10,584 nucleotides of DNA from Hyphomicrobiales bacterium (GTDB lineage Bacteria > Pseudomonadota > Alphaproteobacteria > Rhizobiales > Devosiaceae). The DNA lies in NCBI GenBank assembly GCA_015487985.1, contig WFOP01000199.1, positions 1-10,584 on the forward strand, given 5' to 3'. A program made the position numbers and the translations under genes. The notes beneath the pieces are model-generated. The model was not told the origin of the DNA, searched no databases, and saw only the letters and a program-made list of their open reading frames with translations. Below, piece after piece: positions 1 through 6,181 of this stretch; position 1 is the stretch's first letter, and each line of letters begins with the position of its first letter.

Positions 1-2
1 CC

Positions 3-1946
3 CAAACAGCATGGCGACGCACCCGCGCCGCCTCCCAACAGGCGCGTGTGCAACAGGCCGATGAAGAATGGCAGCGCCAGACCGGCGAACCAAATCTGGC
101 CGGACTTGTTCAACAACCTGAAAATGACAACGCCGATTTTGCCCGCCACGAACCACCCCTGATGAACGAGGCCGACACCAGCCCGGACGTCACACAGTTT
201 GAAGATTCCCATTCAAGCCAATTTTACGAAACTGCCGCCCCCCCAGATCAAATGGACAATGCCTATGAAGACCATCTCGCTCAGTTGAACGTGGAACAGT
301 CATTGCCAACAAACCGGCCTGCACAGACAGGCCTGGAAAATCCGGCCCCCGGTTTTGTCGCCCCCAAACGCGTTTCAAAACCGGTTGCCCCTGTTAAACA
401 AGGCACACGTTTAATGCGTGAGGCGCAAGGTTCATTGCTGGAGGAAACCGGTTTTCAGCTGCCCGAACTCTCATTGCTTTCAATGCCACAGATAACATCC
501 GTCGGGGATGAATTGCACCCTGATGAACTGGAGATCAAAGCCCGCCAGCTCGAGGGCGTGCTGGAGGATTTTGGCATCAAGGGTGATATTATTGATGTGC
601 GGCCCGGCCCGGTGGTTACCCTTTATGAACTCACCCCGGCCCCCGGCATCAAATCCTCACGCGTTATTTCCCTCGCCGATGATATCGCCCGCTCCATGAG
701 TGCGATTTCTGCGCGCGTCGCCGTCGTGCCAGGGCGCAATGCCATCGGCATAGAATTGCCAAATGCCAAACGTGAAACGGTATTCCTGCGTGAAATGCTT
801 GCTTCAAATGACTTTGAAAAAATCAAAGGCAAGCTGCCCATCTGCCTTGGCAAGGATATTGGCGGTCAGCCGGTCATTGCCGATCTGGCGCGCATGCCCC
901 ACCTGCTGATTGCAGGCACCACCGGCTCGGGCAAATCCGTTGCCGTCAACACCATGATTCTTTCCCTGCTCTATCGCATGACCCCCGAGCAATGTCGCCT
1001 GATTATGATCGACCCCAAAATGCTCGAACTCTCAATCTATGATGGCATCCCCCATTTGCTTTCCCCGGTCGTAACCGACCCCAACAAGGCTGTCGTGGCA
1101 TTGAAATGGGCCGTGCGCGAAATGGAAGATCGCTATCGCAAAATGTCAAAAATCGGCGTACGCAATATTGAGGGCTTCAACGCCAAAGTCAGAGAAGCCA
1201 ACAAAAAGGGCGAGACCATCACCCGCACCGTGCAGACCGGATTTAATCGGGAAACCGGCGAAGCACTTTATGAAAGTGAAAGTTTTGATCTTCAGCCCCT
1301 GCCCTTCATCGTGATTATCGTTGACGAGATGGCCGACCTGATGATGGTGGCAGGAAAAGATATTGAAGGGGCCATTCAGCGCTTGGCACAGATGGCCCGC
1401 GCCGCCGGTATTCATCTGATAATGGCCACCCAGCGCCCTTCCGTGGATGTGATAACCGGTACCATCAAGGCCAATTTCCCAACTCGAATTTCTTTTGCTG
1501 TAACCTCCAAAATCGACTCCCGCACCATTTTGGGTGAGCAGGGCGCCGAACAGTTATTGGGTATGGGGGACATGCTCTATATGGCCGGGGGCGGACGTGT
1601 TCGCCGCCTGCACGGTCCCTTTGTTGATGACAGGGAAGTGGAAGATGTGGTCGGGCACCTCAAGGATCAGGGCACCCCGGATTATCTGGAATCAGTGACC
1701 GAAGAAAGTGATGAAGCCGAAGGGGTTTCAGAACTGGGAAATTCCGGCGACGAACTTTACGACAAGGCCGTCAACATTGTGCTCAATGATCGCAAGGCCT
1801 CCACCTCCTATATTCAGCGCCGCCTTTCCATCGGTTATAATCGCGCCGCAACCCTGATTGAAAAGATGGAAAATGAAGGGGTTATTTCCCCCGCCAATCA
1901 CGCCGGCAAACGCGAGGTTCTGGTGGGGGATGGCGTGGATCATTAA
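3..1946 (+). CDS. ftsK: DNA translocase FtsK, C-terminal part (5' end outside window)
   Basis: FtsK is a hexameric ATP-driven DNA pump at the division septum that clears and aligns the chromosome termini. The frame is open to the window edge, so the GTG at 48 is probably internal. The N-terminal membrane segments usual in this family (roughly 800-900 aa) must lie upstream; 647 residues are visible. Counting from the codon at 3, the order is an acidic, Pro/Gln-rich linker (to about residue 160), the alpha domain (from about 166), and the RecA-like motor with Walker A GTTGSGKS (305-312) and Walker B ending in VDEMAD (Asp441). A TRTVQTGF insert precedes Walker B, and the motor continues with [13 protein letters not shown] and the [11 protein letters not shown] region. 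The C-terminal gamma winged helix (about 583-640, [15 protein letters not shown]) normally reads the KOPS orienting sequences and contacts XerD. All key motifs are intact. The acetyltransferase gene begins on the base after the stop codon. Family assignment is essentially certain. Confidence 0.97.
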   Translation, partial: QTAWRRTRAASQQARVQQADEEWQRQTGEPNLAGLVQQPENDNADFARHEPPLMNEADTSPDVTQFEDSHSSQFYETAAPPDQMDNAYEDHLAQLNVEQSLPTNRPAQTGLENPAPGFVAPKRVSKPVAPVKQGTRLMREAQGSLLEETGFQLPELSLLSMPQITSVGDELHPDELEIKARQLEGVLEDFGIKGDIIDVRPGPVVTLYELTPAPGIKSSRVISLADDIARSMSAISARVAVVPGRNAIGIELPNAKRETVFLREMLASNDFEKIKGKLPICLGKDIGGQPVIADLARMPHLLIAGTTGSGKSVAVNTMILSLLYRMTPEQCRLIMIDPKMLELSIYDGIPHLLSPVVTDPNKAVVALKWAVREMEDRYRKMSKIGVRNIEGFNAKVREANKKGETITRTVQTGFNRETGEALYESESFDLQPLPFIVIIVDEMADLMMVAGKDIEGAIQRLAQMARAAGIHLIMATQRPSVDVITGTIKANFPTRISFAVTSKIDSRTILGEQGAEQLLGMGDMLYMAGGGRVRRLHGPFVDDREVEDVVGHLKDQGTPDYLESVTEESDEAEGVSELGNSGDELYDKAVNIVLNDRKASTSYIQRRLSIGYNRAATLIEKMENEGVISPANHAGKREVLVGDGVDH

Positions 1947-2414
1947 ATGCCTGTCACCCCTCAAATCAGCATCAGGGATTTAACCCGGGCCGACAAGCCT
2001 GAATGGCAATCATTATGGGCGGCCTATATCAGCTTTTATAAAACCGCCCTCACCCCGCAAATGTATGATCTGGCATTTGAAAGATTGCTCGGCAAGGACG
2101 AAAATGAATGTCAGGGGCTGCTGGCCACGATTGACAACAAACCCGTTGGCCTCGCCCATACCCTGACCCATCGTCACGGCTGGTTTGAAGACAGGGTTGT
2201 ATATCTGCAAGACCTTTTTTCCGCCCCTGAGTTTCGCGGCAAAGGTATTGGCCGGGCACTGATTGAAGAAGTCTATCGCCGCGCAGATATCGCCGGCACC
2301 CCAAAAGTCTATTGGCTCACAGCAAAAGACAATACCGGCGCAAGAAGACTTTATGACACCATCGCCAGCGAAACAGACTTCATCAAGTACCAACGCCCCC
2401 CGTTCAAAAAATAA
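1947..2414 (+). CDS. GNAT-family N-acetyltransferase
   Basis: This 155-residue protein has the size of a single GNAT domain. GNAT enzymes move an acetyl group from acetyl-CoA to an amine; the substrate here cannot be told from sequence. The acetyl-CoA pyrophosphate-binding motif A is clear as R97-G-K-G-I-G102, after a beta-strand VYLQDLF. The C-terminal motif B region contains the common N-x-x-A-x-x-LY pattern (NTGARRLYD). There is no signal peptide or membrane segment, so it should be cytosolic. The ATG directly follows the ftsK TAA, which suggests translational coupling. No strong ribosome-binding site is seen, which fits re-initiation by ribosomes leaving ftsK. A parS-like palindrome starts immediately after its stop codon. 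The family call is firm; the function is unknown. Confidence 0.9.
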   Translation: MPVTPQISIRDLTRADKPEWQSLWAAYISFYKTALTPQMYDLAFERLLGKDENECQGLLATIDNKPVGLAHTLTHRHGWFEDRVVYLQDLFSAPEFRGKGIGRALIEEVYRRADIAGTPKVYWLTAKDNTGARRLYDTIASETDFIKYQRPPFKK

Positions 2415-2430
2415 AGATTCACGTGAAACT
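2415..2430. promoter_or_regulatory. parS: parS-like ParB-binding site (candidate)
   Basis: The sequence AGATTCACGTGAAACT matches the widely conserved bacterial parS consensus TGTTTCACGTGAAACA at 13 of 16 positions. The central TTCACGTGAA palindrome is intact. It lies in the intergenic gap just after the acetyltransferase stop. A second, better copy sits in leuS. ParB would load here and spread to organise origin segregation. The call rests on consensus match and context only. Confidence 0.5.
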
Positions 2431-2561
2431 TTTTGTGATCAGCACCCCCTATCCAGCTATTGCCTCAATCATGTTTCAGTTTGAACAAAACACCCCTAAA
2501 GTAATTGCGTTGATTCGATGATTGCGCGCTGCACCAATTCCAATCCATACGGAGAGCAAAA

Positions 2562-3188
2562 ATGATCCGCCGCTTATTCTTATTCCTTGTATGTGTGTTT
2601 GGTTTTTTGCCCGGCGCCATAGCTCTGGAGCGCACCCTGACCGAAGAAGAGGAAACCCTCATCAAGGCCATCGGTGCTCATAATTCCGCCATTGGTTCGA
2701 TGGCCGGACGTTTTCTTCAGATCGATACCGCAGGCGGTCGCGTCGAGGGCACATTCTTTTTGCAACGCCCTGACAAGATCCGCTTCCGTTATGCCCCCCC
2801 CTCACGCGAAGAAATCGTATCGGCCGGACGCGGCTTTTATATTCTGGATCGGGCGGAGCGCACCAAATATGTCTACCCTCAGGACAAGGTACCCTTGCGT
2901 CAGTTTCTTACCGACCAAATTGATTTCCTCAGTGCCAATCTTTCTAACGTGGTGATGACGGATACATTCATTTCCATCACCCTGTTTGATGAAAGCCCCA
3001 TCGGCACCGTGGAGGTGGCGCTGATTTTTGAACGCGAATCCCTGGACCTGTGGCAATGGACACTGATCGAGCCAAGTGGTGCCGAGCTGACATTTTCAAT
3101 ATATGATATTGTAAAAGACGTTGAAATACCCCGTTCGTTTTTCTACATCGACCCTACCTACAAATCCATTTCCGACCCCACACAATAA
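2562..3188 (+). CDS. lolA: LolA-family outer-membrane lipoprotein carrier protein
   Basis: LolA is a periplasmic chaperone that takes lipoproteins from the LolCDE exporter and hands them to the outer membrane. The 208-residue product starts with a Sec-type signal peptide (MIRR, a hydrophobic stretch, likely cleavage after Ala21 in PGAIA). Cys11 is not in a lipobox, so the mature protein should be soluble. The body carries the LolA pattern: a G-x-F-x-Q strand (GRFLQID), a G-x-F-x-x-x-RPDKIRFRY segment, then REEIVSAGRGFYILD and a PLRQFL segment near residue 110. The start is supported by GGAGAG at 2551-2556, 5 nt upstream of the ATG. It follows ftsK and the acetyltransferase after a 147-bp gap and precedes xth by 28 bp. 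Alphaproteobacterial LolA-like proteins diverge from the E. coli protein, so the exact cargo is inferred from the family. Confidence 0.85.
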   Translation: MIRRLFLFLVCVFGFLPGAIALERTLTEEEETLIKAIGAHNSAIGSMAGRFLQIDTAGGRVEGTFFLQRPDKIRFRYAPPSREEIVSAGRGFYILDRAERTKYVYPQDKVPLRQFLTDQIDFLSANLSNVVMTDTFISITLFDESPIGTVEVALIFERESLDLWQWTLIEPSGAELTFSIYDIVKDVEIPRSFFYIDPTYKSISDPTQ

Positions 3189-3216
3189 TTTATTTTTACT
3201 GAAGGCTAGAATCTGA

Positions 3217-4020
3217 ATGCCCCTAAAAATTGCCACATGGAACATTAATTCCGTGCGCCTGCGCCGCCCCATGGTTGAAGATTTTTTGAAAGAATATCAA
3301 CCCGATATTTTGTGCCTTCAGGAAATCAAATGCACAAATGATCAATTTCCCGCCAAAGAATTTGCCGCCGCTGGATACCCCCATCAGGCAGTCAACGGAC
3401 AAAAAGCCTATCATGGTGTTGCCACCATTTCCCGGCTCCCCTTAAGCAAGGTTGCCAACAGAAAATTTTGCGACATTGACCATGCCCGCCATGTTTCATG
3501 TCAGGTGGATTTTGGTGAAAGCCCCATCAATATCCACAATTTTTATATCCCCGCCGGGGGAGATATCCCGGACGTAAATGCCAATGAAAAATTCAGGCAC
3601 AAGATGGATTTCCTTGCCGAGATGAAGGCATGGTTTCAGGCCCCCGAATTTTCAAGGGAACAGGTTATAGTGGGGGACTTCAATATCGCACCCCACGAAA
3701 ATGATGTATGGAGCCACAAGCAATTGCTCAAAATTGTTTCCCATACCCCCCTGGAAACAAACACGCTTGATGAGTTGCTGGCCAACAATAACTGGGTTGA
3801 CCTGATCCGGCAGCATATTCCAACCGATGAAAAACTTTATTCCTGGTGGTCCTATCGCGCCAAAGACTGGAACGCCTCAAACAAGGGTCGGCGTCTGGAT
3901 CATATCTGGTCCACAAAAGACATAGCACTTAAATCCATCAGCGCAAAAATTCTGCGCGAAGCCAGGGGCTGGAGCGAAAAGCCTTCCGATCACGCACCGG
4001 CAATTGTTGAATTGAATTAG
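3217..4020 (+). CDS. xth: Exodeoxyribonuclease III
   Basis: This is an AP endonuclease and 3'-5' exonuclease of the EEP (endonuclease/exonuclease/phosphatase) superfamily, acting in base-excision repair. At 267 residues it matches E. coli Xth in length. The catalytic set is visible: Asn9 (TWNINS), metal-binding Glu36 (LQEIKC), Tyr110 (YIPAGGD), Asp154 and Asn156 (GDFNIAP), Asp228 (RRLDHIW) and the terminal Ser-Asp-His at 257-259. Nothing is missing or truncated. GAAGG at 3201-3205 is a usable ribosome-binding site about 11 nt before the ATG. With only 28 bp after lolA and no terminator seen, it is probably co-transcribed with lolA. It converges on the minus-strand cNMP-domain gene with a 21-bp gap that shows no convincing terminator hairpin. 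Confidence 0.96.
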   Translation: MPLKIATWNINSVRLRRPMVEDFLKEYQPDILCLQEIKCTNDQFPAKEFAAAGYPHQAVNGQKAYHGVATISRLPLSKVANRKFCDIDHARHVSCQVDFGESPINIHNFYIPAGGDIPDVNANEKFRHKMDFLAEMKAWFQAPEFSREQVIVGDFNIAPHENDVWSHKQLLKIVSHTPLETNTLDELLANNNWVDLIRQHIPTDEKLYSWWSYRAKDWNASNKGRRLDHIWSTKDIALKSISAKILREARGWSEKPSDHAPAIVELN

Positions 4021-4041
4021 CCGGCAAAGCTCAGTCAAGGC

Positions 4042-4503
4042 TCAGTATTTTTTTGCAGGGCTTAATCTGACCTGTTTCAAACTACCCACATATTTGCCGA
4101 TATCGCCTTGAATGAATGCCATGGCGCGAACAGCAACATCGGGAAATTGCTGCATCAGTTTGGCAAAAGCCGAACGCGGCACATATAACAATTTTGCATC
4201 GGTTTTGCAGGTGATGGTTGCCCGGCGCGGATGTTTTGCAATCAGGGCCAACTCGCCGATAACCGTACCCGGCGCATCAATGAACACCGGCTTTTCCACA
4301 TGCTTGGATAATTTGGTTGAAATCAATTCACCCGAAATCAGAACATAAGCACCCGATATGACTTCCCCTGCAACAAACAATGTTTTGCCTGCTTCAAAAA
4401 AAACCTGCTCGCTGGCAAACGCCAGCATGCGCCTTTGCTCTAATGTGCATATGGCAAAAAAATCTGCACTGCCAAGAATGTGCGCCGTTTCATCCAGTTC
4501 CAT
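4042..4503 (-). CDS. Stand-alone cyclic nucleotide-binding domain protein (Crp-like, no HTH)
   Basis: The 153-residue product is essentially one cNMP-binding beta-barrel, as in the N-terminal half of CRP/FNR regulators. It stops before any DNA-binding helix-turn-helix, so it is unlikely to be a transcription factor itself. The phosphate-binding cassette is recognisable: Gly83-Glu84-Leu85 (IGELALI) followed by Arg93-Arg94-Ala95-Thr96. This suggests that ligand binding (cAMP, cGMP or a related nucleotide) is retained. Earlier parts of the fold are also clear (a strand with EAGKTLFVAGE, then GAYVLISGEL). There is no signal peptide or transmembrane segment. It lies 37 bp downstream of the response-regulator gene on the same strand, so the two are probably one operon. 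A partner protein or effector domain is not visible, and its role is unknown. Confidence 0.85.
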   Translation of the reverse strand: MELDETAHILGSADFFAICTLEQRRMLAFASEQVFFEAGKTLFVAGEVISGAYVLISGELISTKLSKHVEKPVFIDAPGTVIGELALIAKHPRRATITCKTDAKLLYVPRSAFAKLMQQFPDVAVRAMAFIQGDIGKYVGSLKQVRLSPAKKY

Positions 4504-4519
4504 TGCTCAGTATCTTTTC

Positions 4520-4535
4520 CTTAACACCGGTTAAG
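4520..4535. repeat. Inverted repeat between response regulator and cNMP-domain gene
   Basis: CTTAAC and GTTAAG form a perfect 6-bp inverted repeat around a 4-nt spacer (ACCG). It lies in the 37-bp gap upstream of the cNMP-domain gene and overlaps the AAGGA stretch (4517-4521 read on the minus strand) that could act as its ribosome-binding site. It could form a small hairpin affecting translation or be a protein-binding site; the short stem makes either tentative. Confidence 0.35.
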
Positions 4536-4540
4536 TTCCT

Positions 4541-5224
4541 CTATGGAACCAGGCGATAGCCCCCTTCTTCAGTTACCAGCAGACGCGCATTGGAAGGGTC
4601 ACGTTCAATCTTTTGCCGCAGGCGATAAATATGTGTTTCAAGCGTGTGCGTGGTCACCCGGTTATTATAGCCCCAGACCTCCTGCAGCAATACATCGCGT
4701 GAAATGGTTTTTGCCCCCTGCCGGTACAGATACTTTAGAATCGAAGTTTCCTTGTCCGTCAAGCGCACCATGGAACCCTCCGCAGGTTCCAGTGTTTTGG
4801 CCGCCGGGTGAAACATATAAGGGCCAATGGTAAACACCACATCTTCGCTCTGATCATGTTGACGCAGCGCCGCCCGGATACGCGCCAGCAAAACAGAAAA
4901 CCGGAACGGCTTGGTAACATAATCATTGGCCCCGGATTCAAGACCAAGAATTTCATCAGAGTCCGTATCATGGCCGGTCAGCATGAGAATGGGACTGGCA
5001 AAACCTTTGTCGCGCAAAATTTTCACGGTTTCACGACCATCCATATCCGGCAGGCCAACATCAAGGATCATCAGATCAACGTGACGGTCCCCCACCTTTT
5101 CCAGAACCTCAGCCGCCGTGCCCGCTTCGCTCAGACTGAATTCACGATAGTGGGAAAGTTGATCCACCAGCGTTTTACGCAGGTCCTCATCATCATCCAC
5201 CAAAAACAAATGCCGTTTATTCAT
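4541..5224 (-). CDS. OmpR/PhoB-family response regulator (orphan)
   Basis: This two-domain DNA-binding response regulator has 227 residues. The receiver domain (about 1-120) has the complete phosphorylation site: acidic pocket Asp11/Asp12, phospho-acceptor Asp55 (MILDVGLPD), Thr83 and Lys105 (KPF). The C-terminal winged helix (about 135-227) has the OmpR-type recognition region (TTHTLETHIYRLRQKI) and wing (EEGGYRLV). The start is the ATG at 5224, preceded by GGAGA with a 6-nt spacer. An in-frame TTG further upstream has no such support. No histidine kinase gene is in the window, so its kinase must be encoded elsewhere. It is followed by the cNMP-domain gene in an apparent two-gene operon. The target genes are unknown. 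Confidence 0.93.
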   Translation of the reverse strand: MNKRHLFLVDDDEDLRKTLVDQLSHYREFSLSEAGTAAEVLEKVGDRHVDLMILDVGLPDMDGRETVKILRDKGFASPILMLTGHDTDSDEILGLESGANDYVTKPFRFSVLLARIRAALRQHDQSEDVVFTIGPYMFHPAAKTLEPAEGSMVRLTDKETSILKYLYRQGAKTISRDVLLQEVWGYNNRVTTHTLETHIYRLRQKIERDPSNARLLVTEEGGYRLVP

Positions 5225-5403
5225 CGCCTGTCTCCAAAAATTTTTTCGCAATCAAATCATCTTGAGGCGAATGTAAAAACCCTCAAAATCAATTGCCACT
5301 CACAAGCATGTTACACCCTAGCTTACTCTTGTATATGGTTAGCGCAATCACGCATTACCACAAATTTCCATCGCATGAATTAACACACAAATTGATGCGT
5401 AAA
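5225..5403. other. Intergenic region upstream of the response-regulator operon
   Basis: This 179-bp gap lies between the yggS stop and the regulator start, both on the minus strand. It is AT-rich and should hold the regulator's promoter, but I see no clear -35/-10 pair. The only structured element is the inverted repeat next to the yggS stop, listed separately. Confidence 0.5.
5372..5399 (-). terminator. Hairpin just after yggS (possible terminator)
   Basis: CGCAT-g-AATT and AATT-g-ATGCG form a 9-bp stem with one internal mismatch and an 8-nt loop, beginning 4 bp past the yggS stop on the minus strand. The position suits transcript termination or 3'-end protection. It lacks a following U-run, so it is not a canonical intrinsic terminator. 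Confidence 0.35.
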
Positions 5404-6087
5404 TTAACGCGCTCCAAAAATTGCCGAACCGACTCGAACATGGGTGGCCCCCATTTCAATGGCAATGTCATAATCGGCACTCATCCCCATGGATAAAAGC
5501 TCAACATCGGCTTTTTGTGCCAGATCATAAAGCTGGGCAAAATAGGGACCCGGTGCCTGCCCTGCCGGCGGGATACACATCAACCCCACCACATCAAGGC
5601 CATACTGATCACGACAGGTATTAACAAAAGTCACCGCCCTGGAAATGGCAACCCCGGATTTTTGCGCCTCTCCCCCGATATTGACCTGCACAAAAACGGG
5701 AAGTTTCTTTCCCCGCTTTTCAAGCTCCCTGGATAGGGAGGCAGCAAGTTTTTCCCGGTCCAGCGTTTGAATAATATCAAATAGTTTTACAGCATCTTTG
5801 ACTTTGTTCGTCTGAAGGGGACCAATGAGATGCAGCTGAATGCCCTCATATTTTTCTTTCAGCGCGGGCCATTTCCCGGCAGCCTCCTGCACGCGATTTT
5901 CACCAAATACCCTTTGACCCAAATCCAGCACCGGCGTGATGTCCTCAGCTGAAAATGTTTTTGAAACGACAATCAACTCAGGCGCCCTCAGTTTCGGCGC
6001 ATACCTGTTATGGGATTTTTCCATGCGGGATGTGACAGTTTTCAATCGGTTTTCAAGCGATTGTTTTTGGCTGGATTGACGAGACAT
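5404..6087 (-). CDS. yggS: YggS/PROSC-family PLP homeostasis protein
   Basis: Members bind pyridoxal 5'-phosphate and keep free PLP and amino/keto-acid pools in balance; no catalytic activity is established for the family. The 227-residue product has all signatures: the PLP-linking lysine Lys43 in VVSKTF, FGENRVQE (61-68), HLIGPLQTNK (86-95), VQVNIGGEAQKSG in the middle, and the C-terminal MGMSADYDIAIEMG and VRVGSAIFG phosphate-binding region. It is a single-domain alpha/beta-barrel, full length and cytosolic. A short AGG lies 6 nt before the ATG. It is divergently transcribed from leuS across a 94-bp gap. Confidence 0.95.
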   Translation of the reverse strand: MSRQSSQKQSLENRLKTVTSRMEKSHNRYAPKLRAPELIVVSKTFSAEDITPVLDLGQRVFGENRVQEAAGKWPALKEKYEGIQLHLIGPLQTNKVKDAVKLFDIIQTLDREKLAASLSRELEKRGKKLPVFVQVNIGGEAQKSGVAISRAVTFVNTCRDQYGLDVVGLMCIPPAGQAPGPYFAQLYDLAQKADVELLSMGMSADYDIAIEMGATHVRVGSAIFGAR

Positions 6088-6120
6088 TGTTGACCTGTGT
6101 GCGTTTTTCTGGTGATGGTC

Positions 6121-6150
6121 TGCATAATGAATTTTCCCTGCGTTTATGCA
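6121..6150. promoter_or_regulatory. Inverted repeat in the yggS-leuS divergent promoter region
   Basis: TGCATAA (6121-6127) and TTATGCA (6144-6150) are a perfect 7-bp inverted repeat separated by 16 nt in the 94-bp gap between divergent genes. CATAAT at 6123-6128 resembles a -10 box for leuS, but no good -35 box stands at the right distance. The repeat could be an operator shared by both genes or a 5' leader hairpin. Neither is proven. Confidence 0.3.
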
Positions 6151-6181
6151 AGGAATAAAGTAGCATTTAGGACGTCAGTAA

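Noticed and set aside
4021..4041. Bidirectional terminator between xth and the cNMP-domain gene
   Set aside because: The 21-bp gap holds only short, poorly paired repeats (CTCAGTCAAGGCTCAG is a direct, not inverted, repeat), so no hairpin is supported.
5225..5251. Longer response-regulator start at TTG 5251
   Set aside because: The ATG at 5224 has GGAGA at 6-nt spacing and starts directly at the receiver domain. The TTG has no such site and would place that GGAGA inside the coding region.
4808..5383. 191-residue plus-strand frame opposite the response regulator
   Set aside because: It is antisense to a regulator whose receiver and winged-helix motifs are all intact. Its translation has no domain-like features.
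6088..6181. T-box or leader-peptide attenuator before leuS
   Set aside because: The 94-bp leader has no T-box core sequence, no run of leucine codons in a short frame and no terminator hairpin with a U-run.
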